Shown here: positions 37,019 through 48,351 of the stretch, one piece after another
How the letters are laid out: the number at the start of each line of letters is the position of its first letter
Numbering within the stretch: position 1 is the first letter of the stretch
Assembly: GCF_018873765.1 (NCBI RefSeq)
Contig: NC_057923.1
Coordinates: 23,283,913 to 23,347,912, forward strand
Length of the DNA stretch: 64,000 nucleotides
Direction: 5' to 3'
Origin: Telopea speciosissima
Taxonomy: Eukaryota; Streptophyta; Magnoliopsida; Proteales; Proteaceae
Translations under genes and position numbers: made by a program
The notes under the pieces: generated by a model
What the model saw: only the letters and a program-made list of their open reading frames with translations
Database searches by the model: none
Told to the model about the DNA's origin: nothing

Positions 37019-37940
37019 TACGATAAAAATTCCATCTTTATTCTACCAAAAAAAAAAGAGTGTTAAGGAGCCAAGAACTGATTGACCTTTTGTATTTTTG
37101 TTATTAAAGTCTCACCTTCTCTCCTTTTCCAAGAACACCCTTCCCCTTTTATGAATGTACACTGTTATGTACTAGGCTTCCCCTGGCTAAATTCTAGTTC
37201 ATAAGAAAGCCAAGAAAAGTTGGTTACCCATTTTTACCCAAACGTAACCATCTTTCGGGAGACCCATCATAAAGAAAAAAGTTTATAGAACCACAAATAA
37301 CATGGTATGGATTTAGTTTATCAGATAAGGTATCAATCAGTTTCAAAATCAGTATTGATATCGGTATGTCTCGGTCCTTATTGGCCTATCAGATGTTTTT
37401 GGCTTTTCACCCTCAAAGATATCGATACCGACATGTTTTACCATCTTATCCTTTGTCCGTATCTTACCATCAATCTAGTATCGATCAGGTATCAATATCA
37501 AAGCCGATTAATACTGATGTGGATCGGCCATATCGGCTGATGTGATACCGATTCCTATAACCCTGTTTTAAGGTGATCCATCACAATCTCCCCTTAATGA
37601 TGCTGGTTTGGTATGGCACTCCCTTTAATGATGTTGGTTTGGTATGGCCAAATTGGGTTTTGAGTTCGCTGTAAACTTGACTTTGTTGGTCTGCCAAGGG
37701 CTTCTTGAAATTTCAATTTACACAAAATGTGTGAAAGTGATATATATGGATTTTCTAGGGGTTTGGATTATTTATGATAAATGTTTTAGGAGAGCAGTCT
37801 ACTCTGTGGTCTGGAGTCATCCAATGCGAAATAAGCATAATATACCAACGAAGTAAACCAATACCTAAACCCATGATCACCAACTGAACCATATACATGA
37901 ATGGGTGGCAATTGACAATGGTAATCTGTCCTCTCAATCA
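37019..37940. other. Intergenic, TATCGGTATCG-rich decayed repeat
   Basis: About 37310-37560 is built from degenerate GTATCGAT/CCGATA words and is probably an old repeat without recognisable ends. A similar stretch occurs near 46915-47077. No gene. Confidence 0.45.
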
Positions 37941-38387
37941 AACCATGGAAAAATACAAATCGGATCGGATCGGATAAGGATTGAATGTGATCGGATCCGA
38001 ATATTTCCTGACCGAATAAAGATAACTCTAAACGGATTCAGATGGATTTGGATACGGATCGAATTTAGATTTTCGGCCATCCGTTACATCTCCGCCTTCT
38101 GTAACCTGGATCTTCCTCCCCCTAGCAGATACAATTCACTCCCAATCCATATCTTTTAGATCATGATTCTCTTTTCCTCATATTCTAGAACACGTTGAAT
38201 CTTAAAAAACCCTGAAGACCATTATTTACTTAATTTTTTATTATTAAGTATTTAGATTTTTTTTCGGACGGATTTTTATCGGAGTATTCAGATTTTTTTC
38301 TAGATATCTCCAAACGAATACGGATGTCCCTAAATGGATACGGATGCGGATCGGATTCAGATTTTCAGATATCCATTTACATCCCTA
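37941..38387 (+). mobile_element. hAT-like MITE, TAGGGATGTAA family, left end decayed
   Basis: Interior and right end (ATTTACATCCCTA) match 35232-35667 in the same orientation. The left terminus is degenerate, so the start is approximate. Confidence 0.65.
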
Positions 38388-38395
38388 CTCATAAG

Positions 38396-38918
38396 TAGGG
38401 CTGCAACAGGGTCGGGTTGGGCCAGGTTTTTTAAAACCCTAGCCCAACCCTGAGTCCCCCTAGTTGGGCCCATGACCGACCCGACCCTGATTGAGGGTCA
38501 AAAAAATCCAACCCTGACCCTCCCTCAGGGTCGGGCCGGGCTGGCCCTGATTGGCCTTAATCATGAAGAGGGGGGGGGGAGGAATGAGATGCATGGGCTG
38601 GCCAAGCTGGGAAACAGAGATGAATGGGTCGGTCAAGTTGGGAAAGGTAGATGTATGGGCTGGCTAGGTTGAGAAGAAGAAGAAGAAAGAAGAGGAAGCA
38701 CAAGAAGAAGAGAGAAAAAAAAATAGAAAGGACGAAGAAGACAGGGTTGGGTTGGGCCGGGCTAAGCCCAAGGCCTCACCCCTGACCCGATCAGACCTAA
38801 CTCAGGACCGGAAATTCCCAACCCTGACCCACCCTCAGGGCTAAGGTATCTCAATTCTCAACCCAAGCCCTGTTCGAGCTCAGGGCGGGCTCGGGCCGTC
38901 CGGGCCAAACTTGCATCC
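38396..38918. mobile_element. hAT-like MITE, TAGGGCTGCAA type (523 bp)
   Basis: Flanked by perfect octamers CTCATAAG (38388-38395 and 38919-38926). Left end TAGGGCTGCAAC, right end TTGCATCC with the last bases lost. The interior has GGGTCGGGTTGGGCC words and a GAAGAAGAA-rich stretch near 38670-38720. It inserted right beside the end of the previous MITE. Confidence 0.75.
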
Positions 38919-38956
38919 CTCATAAGTGCCAGATCTTTATCACCTCCAGTTCCTTG

Positions 38957-39089
38957 CCCGGCCCAGTTCCCTAGTTCCTCTAACAAGGGGGGACTGGAAT
39001 GACCATCCTACCCCTGCCCAAACACTCTACCCGGGTGGAGTCCACCACCCCCTATTAGAGGAACTGGGGAACTAGGGACCTAGGCCGGG
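38957..39089. mobile_element. Foldback element, CCCTAGTG family (133 bp)
   Basis: Arms at 38957-38982 and 39056-39089 pair as an imperfect inverted repeat (CAGTTCCCTAGTTCCTCTA and its complement). Related to 36904 and 46614. Confidence 0.6.
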
Positions 39090-39375
39090 TAGAATATAAC
39101 TTTCCCTTAAGTGCCACGTAACACAGGATTGGGAGGGGATACAGCCGTCATAGTTTAAATACATGAGGTCATTTTGGTAAATCAATAAATCACCAATTGA
39201 CCACCTTCCCGCAAATAACGGTTGTTGTACATGAGAGACCCATTTCACGTTACAGAAGTTTCTGTCTCAAGACAGCTCAGAAAGAAACAGAGCCCACAGA
39301 AACCAGAAAACAGAAAGAATAATAAACATCAGCACCTCCAAGGATCTGCAACTCTGCAACTCAACAACAACGAAA
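39090..39375 (+). promoter_or_regulatory. Upstream region and 5' UTR of the cyclin gene
   Basis: Contains TTTAAATA near 39156 as a possible TATA box and an A/C-rich leader (39250-39375) typical of plant 5' UTRs. Start of transcription not determinable here. Confidence 0.4.
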
Positions 39376-40497
39376 ATGACTGAGCTCGAGAGCGCTGCTC
39401 ATGAGATGCCTAAGTTCATCACCTTCCTCTCTTCTCTGCTTAAGAGAGTAGCTCAATCGAACGACGTGAACCGGCGGTTCGAGCCGCAGAAGATCTCTGT
39501 CTTCCATGGTCTCACCCGGCCGACCATCTCATTACAGAGCTACCTGGAGAGGATCTTCAAATACGCTAATTGCAGCCCTTCTTGCTTCGTTATCGCTTAT
39601 GTTTACTTGGATCGGTTTGGACAGAGGCAGCCCTTGGTTCCCATCAATTCATTTAATGTTCATCGATTGCACATCACCAGTGTCATGGTCGCTGCCAAAT
39701 TCATGGATGACATGTAAGTTTCTCAAAGTATTTACTTCTTTGTTTCAATCATAAATTGAAATTCTTTGATCCTTCTCATGGGTTTTCTTTTTCTGTTAAG
39801 TTGCTTTAAAGGAGGTTTTCTGCAATAACTGGATTGAGTTTTGATGGGTTTTTCTTCTCTTTATTACATCTGGGTTTGGTTTCTTCTGCTGGCAAGAATT
39901 CGATCTTCTTTAATGGATAGTTTTGGCAGAGATTGTTTCTTTAAATTCAAAAATCTATTTTGAGTTCGCGTGAATTCGAGCTTTCAGAAGAAGAATTTCA
40001 GAATTTGATGACCCAAACTTTTGAATCTCTCTGTTTTTCCCTGAAAATCCAGCTTTTGATTAATTTTGTCTAAACACCTCAAACCCAGAATATGAAGGGC
40101 ATTTATGTAATCCATAAAAATAAAAATTTTAATTAATATTTTTTTATTTTTTCTCTCTCTTTACCTAAAAGTCTAACTCTTAAACAACGAAATGATTATA
40201 TGGGTATTAATTTTTAATTTTTATTTTTGGTGAAATTTCAGGTATTACAACAATGCTTACTATGCAAAAGTTGGAGGGATCAGCATAACAGAGATGAACT
40301 TTCTTGAGGTGGACTTCTTGTTTGGTTTGAGCTTCCATTTAAATGTGACACCCATCACTTTCCACACCTACTGTTCTTACCTCCAAAGAGAGATGATTCT
40401 CCTGGAACCTCCTCTACATTTAGGAAGATCTTTAAAACTCCATTGTTGCTTCACTGAAGATGAATCCACCCACCAAACCCAACAACTAGCTGTTTAA
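39376..40497 (+). CDS. CYCU4: U-type (P-type) cyclin, two exons
   Basis: Exon 1 is 39376-39713 and exon 2 is 40242-40497, joined to 197 codons plus stop. The 528-bp intron has GTAAGT at its start and TTTCAG at its end and splits an ATG codon. The protein has the CYCP/CYCU layout: a short N-terminus ([19 protein letters not shown]), then a cyclin box from about residue 45 ([48 protein letters not shown]). The hallmark [16 protein letters not shown] spans the splice junction, and [18 protein letters not shown] follows. Length fits the family (about 200 residues). U-type cyclins, homologous to yeast PHO80, bind cyclin-dependent kinases of the PSTAIRE type and link cell division or nutrient signals. 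Start chosen as the first ATG in frame with the family N-terminus. No defects seen. Confidence 0.93.
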
Positions 40498-41111
40498 AGG
40501 TGTTGGATTTGGAATTAGAATTTTCTCCCTTTTTTTTCCTTTGGGGGGAGGGGGGGTGTTATTTCTGTGTTCTAGAGGCATCTGTCTTTCGTTTTTCTTT
40601 TCTTGTTTTTGGGTTTTGGACTTCAAGAAGTAGTATAAATAGATAGGAATTTCTTCTTTACAGACTGGATGGTTAAGTTACATAATAACTTTGTTCTTTA
40701 CATATTTATGTTAGACTCTTCATATGTTTGGGCTCTTAGAAAGCCAATCTTGAAGTGGGGAAATAATAGTAAAGTAGGAAAAGCTATGTTTGGAGACTTG
40801 GGAAGATGACAAAATTCATGGCAGGATTAGAGGGTTCTTGTGACTGTGATTTGGTTACCATATACGTTGGTGAAGACAATTTCTTCACAAAGATAGTGGT
40901 TTAGATTCTTTTGGTGAGAGGGGACATGGCACATGTGGTCTTGTGGGCAACTAAATTGGAAGGTGACCTTGTTGGTGCAAGCTGGACTGGGTATTGTGAG
41001 CATTTATTAAACCAGATCAGTTATCAGTTTGGTCTTGGGTTGAATTTTTGGTGGTTCAACCCAAAGATCAAACAGGCCGGACCATTATGAGAGCTAAATT
41101 ATATGGTCATG
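40498..41111. other. Cyclin 3' UTR and intergenic
   Basis: T-rich stretch and G run near 40545, then unremarkable sequence; no other gene. Confidence 0.5.
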
Positions 41112-41119
41112 CAAAAGGG

Positions 41120-41660
41120 TAGGGGTACAAGTTTGGCCTTGTCGGCCCAAATCCACCTTGGCCTGTCTTGAGCCCGAACAGGGCCTAGGCCGAGATATTT
41201 GGCCCTGAGGGCGGGTAAGGGTTGAAAATTTTTGGCCCTGAGTAAGGGTCGGGTTGGGCTAGGGTTGAGGCCTCAGGCTAAGCCTGGCCCGGCCTGGCCC
41301 GGCCCGGCCCGACTCTGTTTTAAGTTATACTATAACATATATATTGAAACTTTATACGTCACCCATATTTTTTTATATAACATATTATATATAAAGACAA
41401 TAAGTGATATAATACATTTAATTATAGTGTTATTTTACGTAAAATTGATGATATTCTCCCCGGCCCATTCCAGCCCATGCATTTCCTTCCCTCCCCCCCT
41501 CATGATTAGGGTCAGCCCGGCCCGACGCTGTGGGTGGGTCAGGGTTGGATTTTTCTGGCCCTGAGTCAGGATCGGGTTGGGCCTGGGCCCAGCTAAGGGG
41601 ACTTAGGGTTGGGCTAGGGTTCTATAAAACCTGGCCCAACCCGACCCTATTGTAGCCCTA
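41120..41660. mobile_element. hAT-like MITE, GGGCC-rich (541 bp)
   Basis: Ends TAGGGGTACAAG and TTGTAGCCCTA; flanks CAAAAGGG and TAAAAGGG agree at seven of eight. The interior shares GGTCGGGTTGGGC words with the element at 38396. Confidence 0.75.
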
Positions 41661-41786
41661 TAAAAGGGTGTCTTTAGGTTCAAATGTCAAAATGACCTCC
41701 TCCCTCCCCCAATTTAACGCATTGTTGTCCTCCCACTTATATGGCCGTGCATGAAAACCGCTATTTTTTGTTTGGAAAGCAGTTTT

Positions 41787-41929
41787 CTGTCCGGGAGTGT
41801 GGTCTACGCCAGCACTCCCATATGTCTATCTCTCTCCTCCTTAAAATAAGGGGGTAGAGATGTCTTTTCACATGGGGAGGAAAGAGATAGACTCATGGGA
41901 GTGCTGGCGTAGGCCACACTCTCGGACAG
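41787..41929. mobile_element. Foldback/MITE element with 34-bp arms (143 bp)
   Basis: Arms 41787-41820 and 41896-41929 are inverted repeats with two mismatches in 34 bases. Only about 75 bases lie between them. No coding capacity. Confidence 0.7.
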
Positions 41930-42461
41930 AGATCTTTTTCCCTTTTTGATTTTAAGAAAAAGTATCTCTGAGATTTTTATTATTTTTTCTCTCTCCTCAA
42001 ATAATGAATATTTTAAAATTATTGTGAGGGAGCATAGGGTACCTGGCAACTCAAAGAACCCTTGCCCATCTTTTTAATAAGAATCCAAGTATCAATAAAG
42101 ATAGTATTATCATTAATTATCATTAAAGTATAATTCATGAAGGAGAGGGTTCCCATGATGCCAGTGTGGGGGAATTTGCCACACCACACCAATGGTGGTG
42201 CAAAAAACGGTATCTTCCTCATGGAATCCACATGGTCATGGTAAGAGACAGAAAACAATAAAAAAAATCTCATGTGAGAGAGAAATAGTACATTGGCGTC
42301 GTATAATCAACACCATATCCTCTATATTGGGTTGGTAAAAATCTCATTGAAGAGTAATCTAAATCTTTCAATGTTCTCTATATATATATTTCATGATCTA
42401 ATTCAATTTAAACTCCATACCCAAGTATTTTGATATAGACCTAAACTCGTGAGGGTATAAT
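41930..42461. other. Intergenic
   Basis: AT-rich, no gene or clear repeat. Confidence 0.5.
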
Positions 42462-42936
42462 TGTTAGAAAAACATTGGGTTTTATCAAATCCAAATCCAT
42501 CACCATACAAAGATCTAGAACACAATTGAATAAAAAGAATAGGGAAATGAGGTGTACCTGGCACCCACGTATGTTGGTGAAGAATAGATAAAAATACGCC
42601 GAAGAATAATAACGATCTGTCGAATAATAGTTGCAAATCCTTGAATAATCTTGGATACTCGCGATGGGGATCTTCCATAGTCTCCTAGACTCTCCCACAG
42701 AGTTCCCTTTCTTGTGGAGAAAAGAGAAAAGAGAATAATGACTGCAGGGACCCCTCATCATTAGTATTTATAATACTCCCAAAATCCTAACCCATTTCCA
42801 CAATGGGTCAGGCCGGTCCGGTCCATCTCAATAAAATAATAGCAAGTCACGTCAGCCCTTGTATTTCTTGATCCCCATCAATGATCGACTTGATAATTAA
42901 TTAAGCCTACACGTCGCATTTGAAAAATACCTAATA
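42462..42936 (-). repeat. 3' LTR of the non-autonomous copia-like element
   Basis: On the minus strand it begins TATTAGGTATTT after the polypurine tract and ends TTTCTAACA at 42462. The first 212 bases from 42462 match 45979-46173. Confidence 0.7.
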
Positions 42937-45900
42937 ATCTCCCACTTGGGCTAGATTAATTATAAGGTCATCATTATCAGATGTGGTCATGGAATCTCAA
43001 TACAATTATAATGCTACTAAACCTTGATCCAGTTAGCAAATACATCGATATCGAGCAATAGCAGAAAATACATCTCAACATACGGCATACCACTTTCTGT
43101 CGGCTATAAACAAAGATTTACTTACTAACACGAACTGCCTTGAGATAATTTTGTACAAGGAATGTCGTACACGTCTGTGATCACATAAATATCGTCATCA
43201 TTCTTTGTAGATCCTCGAACGTATCATGAGCATTGTACGACTCATAGATTACCTTTGAATATCGTCATATTCGTCGGTAATCGAACGACTTGGCTTATCA
43301 CCAATCAAACATCCATGATTAGAAATAGACGAACGACTTGGCTCATTGCCAATCGAACATCCTTAGACCAAAATGGCTTTCAACACATCAAACAACATAT
43401 GCATGCATGCAAGTGCTATTCATCACATCAAGCAGAAGCGTTATAATCAAAACAAAACATATATCCTTTAAGTTCTTCCACTTAACAGGCATATCAATCA
43501 AAATAAGAAGAACTCCCAATCCACAAACAGATCAATCATGTAAAGAAGTAATCCCACTGATCAAGAGAATCGAACAAACCGAATCCGCCAAGTTTGAAAG
43601 TAAAGATTCAAATCATAAATCCTGCATAAAGTAATCAAAACTATCAAACTATTCGAACTATTTATTTCTTTTGTTTTCAGTCAAGTCAACACTCTCAATG
43701 TTCTTCTTTCCTTTCTTGTTCACAAATAGATATCAACTCCATCAAGGATATAATCGTAGTTTGTTAAATGCATCAATATTTCTTTAATATGTTCTTTGTG
43801 ATTTTTATTCGCTCATTCATTCCTCTTTATTATTCATTATTTTATTTCAGTGTTTGGCTTCATCATTTCATACTATTAATATACTTTCAATCCATGCTAC
43901 CGAAGTGTGGCTTCCGTCAAATGGCTCAAGGTCGATTATACCCCATAGGTTTACAAATTGGTTTTAACATTTCTTTCATCATTTCAATTGTTATTGATAG
44001 ATTATTTCGTTCATGGTTCATTATGCACGTTAGTTAACCGTCAGTTACCATAATCATTCATTTATTATTTCATCTACCATAATAAGTTATGATTCGTCAA
44101 TAACATAGCTTTCAATTAACATATAGAAACACAACATCATAATATCACAGATTTCTATATCGTACAACATAATCAACATGTTCTTTCACCATCACGTATC
44201 CATTCATTATTCAAGCATGTATCAACATATTACCATAAAATTAGTGGTTCTATACTTTTATCATCAACAACACACCAGATACATATATGTATGCAATGTA
44301 GATGATAAATATCAATCAACAATACTTCTTCACAATATTGCATTCTTACCCTTTCGGGTCAAATGCACACATCTCTATCGCATTGCAAGTACCGCGAGAT
44401 AGCAACAACTTTCGAAAATCTCCCTCCACCTTTGGGTGATAGAAAACCCCTAGGTTATGCATCTCAATTTCATAATAATTTATCGCACTGCAAATACCGC
44501 GAGATGTCGATGACTTTCAAAAATTTTCCTCCACCTTTGGGCGATAAGAAAACCCCTAGGCCATACATCCCAAATTCTTTGAGTATACTATCTTTGGATG
44601 GACACACTGTCTTTTCGTGAAAAGATCAGCAGTTTTCAAAAATTCCAGCACCTTTGGGCATCCAAAACCCTTAGACTATTATCCCTTCCAATCTATGTGC
44701 ATATCACATCGTCAATCTTTGGCAACACCGTCTTTGGGCTGATGCTATCTATTCCGCTACCTTGACAGAATCATAAAAGGATTCAATGGGCCATTTTGGT
44801 GGATCACCATTTTACTCTCTCATAATTCCTCAACCTGATATACAGCAATGTAAGTGGAAGTAAACATATTAAACGTCCATAATGTGTTGTGACATGCATA
44901 TTCATCGTCCAAGTGGCAGTGGTCAACCAAAAATAATCCAAATATGATTAAAGTACCATAATCGTCCAAAACAGGTCCCTGGTCCTTGGAAGTATTAAAC
45001 GTCCCAAAATCAGATACCAGCGGGTAGGTCTTGAAATTATGAATGAAACAAGACCAACCGGAGCCCAATTCGATACTCCATTCGCCCCATGCGCCACTCG
45101 AAGATGACATAATCGTTATTAACGGGTCCCATAAGTTCATCAAAATTATTCAAGCAGGATACCCAAAAATACATTTCTGAAAATCGGACACATCGGTCCA
45201 CACCGGAGTTCAATCCGATGCTCCATGTCCATTATACCATGCATTCAAGATTATTGAAAAATGCAAAAACCACCAAAATCATAGTCTCTGTTTACTCAAG
45301 ATATTCCGAATTGCATATCAAAACGAAGAGCACGAAAAAACAGACACACTAGAAAAATCGCACCTCAAAATTCATCCAAATGAACCCACATGGGCCACTT
45401 GAAGTTTTCTAATCATTTTCCCTTTTTTTTTTAATTTAAGGGAAGAATCGAACCAATTCAGACGGAACCGAAGTGAACAAACCAAATCGAACCGGATCGT
45501 CGACCCCCGGGTAAAAAAAATCGGGCCTCGGGTAGGGTCATCATTGGCTGGGGCAAAGAATCTTTAACCGGGTTTGGGTCACCTTTGACTTAAGTCCAGT
45601 CCAACTCTGACGGGGTCAAACGTGACCTGCAAGGAAATCCGCTGACGTCAACCCTACGACGTCATGATGACGTCATTATCGCTAACATTTTTTTTTAACC
45701 AGCGTCGGCTAGTGGATCTCACTCGCCGCTTCGATCATCGCGTATTGGCCCATCTGGCCGTCGGCGGTGGCAATCCATATATCGCCTCGACGAGCTCTAT
45801 TCACCCATATAAAAATTTTAATTTTTCTCCAGTGAAAAAAATCCAACAGTGGCAAAAAACGTACAGTTTCACCGTAAATCCGATCAAAAATCCGTTCTTC

Positions 45901-45964
45901 GCCGCTGAAAAATCGATTCATGTTCTTAAACAAGCAATCAATCGATTCTAGGTCTGTATAGATG
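42937..45964. other. Non-coding interior of the copia-like element
   Basis: No protein domain recognised on either strand. Tandem-like segments near 43265-43365 (CGAACGACTTGGCT twice) and 44376-44580. A run of ORFs near 45700-46125 overlaps the LTR and is not gene-like. Confidence 0.55.
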
Positions 45965-45976
45965 GCTCTGATACCA
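45965..45976 (-). other. Primer binding site of the copia-like element
   Basis: Minus strand TGGTATCAGAGC, two bases from the LTR repeat that starts at 45979. Confidence 0.85.
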
Positions 45977-45978
45977 TT

Positions 45979-46173
45979 TGTTAGAAAAACATTGGGTTTT
46001 ATCAAACTCGAATCCATCCCCATACAAAGAACTAGAACACGATTGAATAAAAAGAACAGAAAAATAAGGCGTACCTGACACCCACATATGTTGTGAAGAA
46101 TAGATAAAAATATGCCGAAGAACAATAACGATCCGTTGAATAATAGTTACAAATCCTCGAGTAATCTTGGATA
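45979..46173 (-). repeat. 5' LTR remnant of the copia-like element
   Basis: Direct repeat of 42462 onward (TTAGAAAAACATTGGGTTTT and following) with scattered changes; similarity ends at 46173. Confidence 0.75.
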
Positions 46174-46613
46174 ACAATAATTTATTCATGGTTTGTGGTA
46201 AGATTGAGCTATGCGATTTTTGTTAAGATGCGTCCACTTGTTATTTGTTCATTGGAGTTTAAGGTATCTGTTGTCTTTCAAGTTATTTAGAATTGGTCAA
46301 ATGGCAAAACAAAGTTTTCAATCCAAAACTTCTAAAAACGTTCATGATAATGAATGGGAGGGTATATGATTGACTCTTTATATTAAATTTGGAAATGGTT
46401 AATCCAGATTATTATTAAATATCCAATGGTCAAAAGTATCACATCTCCAATTCACATTATACAACTAAGTGGGTCATCCATAAATAGTGACTGAGTCGAA
46501 CTGTGGATAAAACCTTTTTGCCAAACATCTTTAATTTCGAAGATGTTATAGTGATGATATCTTAATCGTTGATACTCTTCTAAACGATGGAGGACCACCC
46601 CCCCAACGGAAAA
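46174..46613. other. Intergenic
   Basis: AT-rich, no gene recognised. Confidence 0.5.
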
Positions 46614-46776
46614 TTATCCTCTTAGGTTCCCTGTCCAGTACAATTCCCTAGTGCCTCTAATAAGAGGGGGATGGACCCACCCAAGTAGTGTGTTCCAGTA
46701 GGGGATAAGGTGGTCATTTCCACCTCCTATGAGAGGAACCGTACGAATTATACCGGACAGGAACCTGAGAGGATAA
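46614..46776. mobile_element. Foldback element, CCCTAGTG family (163 bp)
   Basis: Ends TTATCCTCTTAGGTTCCCTG and the near-complement at 46757-46776 form arms of about 22 bases. The interior shares ATTCCCTAGTGCCTCT and AGAGGGGG words with 36904 and 38957. Confidence 0.62.
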
Positions 46777-47077
46777 AGATCCCCCCTCCCCTCACGATCA
46801 AATGACTGATTCTTTTCCTCGTTCAATCTTAGTATGTGACATGAAGCGCAATAGATATTTCGTACAAGTAGGAAATGGCTTTTAAACAGCGGCCTAGAAA
46901 ACCAATCTAGATCATGGTTTTAAATAGTGGTATCTGTATCGGTCTTGGCCGATATAATATGTATCAACTTTATCAGCCGAACTGTATTACACATTTTTCC
47001 TTAAATTTTTGAACAAATTTGCTTTTTATTAAGAATCAGTCCATCGATACAGAATTGGCCAGATATATCGATGGATA

Positions 47078-47346
47078 TAGGGGTGTAAATGAATAGCCGA
47101 AATCCGTTTTCATATCCATGTCCGTATCCGTTTAGCACTATCCGAATTCGTCCGAAAGCTAAACGGATGCAGATACGGATAGGCTATAGCTGTCCGAAAA
47201 GCTATATTTACATGTAAATGATAAAATATCCGATCCGTATCCATGTCCGTATCCATTTAGCACTATCTGAATCCGTCTGAAAGCTAATCGGATGCGGATG
47301 TGGATATAGTACTATCCGAGACGAATCCGATCCGTTTACATCCCTA
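47078..47346. mobile_element. Short hAT-like MITE, TAGGGRTGTAAATG family (269 bp)
   Basis: Ends TAGGGGTGTAAATG and TTTACATCCCTA; flanks GATGGATA and GATGGTTA agree at seven of eight. Nearly the same sequence recurs at 63718-63975. Confidence 0.8.
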
Positions 47347-47896
47347 GATGGTTATGGCAGATCCAATATTTTTATATCATATTGTTATTTTTAAATCATA
47401 ATGTAGATACTTCTTTCTTGTCTTTCCATCATTGGAATTTGAGAGGAAAGAGAGGGGCAAATACGTCAATGTAAGTTCACCATTTGGGCACGCCACTATT
47501 CCAAATTCCGACAACGTCGTTCAGCAACGGACTCAAAGGGTGCGTACATCATTGTACATCGTTGTTATTTGAAAAAGAAAACAAGAAGGCACGTTTTAGA
47601 ATTCCCGCTCAAGTCTGTTATCTCCCCTCTCCACTCTCAAAGGTCCAAATTCTTGTCTCTGTTTTCCACGTTTTAGAATTCCTGCTCAAATCTATTATCT
47701 CCCGTCTCCACTCTCAATGGTCCGAATTCTTGTCTCTGTTTTCTTTAAGAATCGAAGAAGAAAAAACCCTAATTCTCATTGAAACCCTATTTGTTATTTC
47801 TTTCTTTGTTCGGTCTCAGTGTCTACCTATTTTCTTGTCTGAAATCGCCCTCTGGTTTTTTCCCTTTCTTCACAGGGCAAGCTACTTTTTTAGAAA
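47347..47896 (+). promoter_or_regulatory. Upstream region of the left MADS-box copy
   Basis: From about 47485 on it is homologous to 54985-55285 upstream of the intact MADS gene (CTATTCCAAATTCC, TTGTTATTT, AAAAAACCCTAATTCTCATT), so the duplication took in the promoter. It contains a 77-bp tandem duplication at 47590-47743 that the right copy lacks. Confidence 0.6.
47590..47743. repeat. 77-bp tandem duplication in the MADS leader
   Basis: Units 47590-47666 and 47667-47743, each starting CACGTTTTAGAATTCC and ending GTCTCTGTTTTC, with about six differences. Confidence 0.9.
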
Positions 47897-48166
47897 ATGG
47901 GAAAACGGAAGATCAATATTGAGCTGTTAGAAGACAAAAAAAAGAAGAATGTGACCTTCTCCAAGAGACGCAAGGGTCTCTTCCACAAAGCTTCACAACT
48001 GGGGAATCTCTGCAACGTACAAACTGTAATTGTGGTCTTTACTCCGGCTGGGAGTCCTTTTATGTTCACTTCACATGGTTCATCTACAGACGTTGTTATA
48101 CAACGCTACCTAGAAAAGTCTGAACTAGCTGAAATTGTGGAGGAGGATGGTGGGTTTTGGTGGGAT

Positions 48167-48171
48167 ACACT
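48167..48171. repeat. Target duplication ACACT (left) of the copia element
   Basis: ACACT here and at 52599-52603 flank the element exactly. Confidence 0.9.
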
Positions 48172-48351
48172 TATTGAGAATCTGAATATCTTCCATTAAT
48201 TAATCAAGGCTTACAAGGGTACATATATATAGATATCAGAGACAGCTGTCACCAACTAAACACTAACAACTGTGCACATGACATCTAACTAACAGGCTAC
48301 GTCACCGGAGATAAGCTAGACATGCCAGCACATGGTGTGATGTCCACAACA
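48172..48351 (-). repeat. 3' LTR of the copia element
   Basis: On the minus strand starts TGTTGTGGACATC and ends TCTCAATA; 173 of 180 bases match the right LTR. Confidence 0.95.

Larger units (their letters stand above)
42462..46173 (-). mobile_element. Non-autonomous copia-like LTR element, 5' LTR truncated
   Basis: A 195-base direct repeat (start of 42462-42936 and 45979-46173) lies at both ends. The right copy is preceded by a tRNA-Met-type primer site in minus orientation, so the element reads leftward. The 3' LTR is about 475 bp and is preceded by AAGTGGGAGATT, the polypurine tract typical of plant copia elements. The interior of about 3 kb has no gag-pol motifs but has imperfect tandem repeats, such as about 105-bp units at 44376-44480 and from 44481, each with TACCGCGAGAT and CCACCTTTGGG. 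The right LTR stops abruptly at 46173. Confidence 0.72.

Noticed and set aside
45709..46125. 138-codon minus-strand ORF
   Set aside because: Runs through the LTR and primer site of the copia-like element; not a likely protein.
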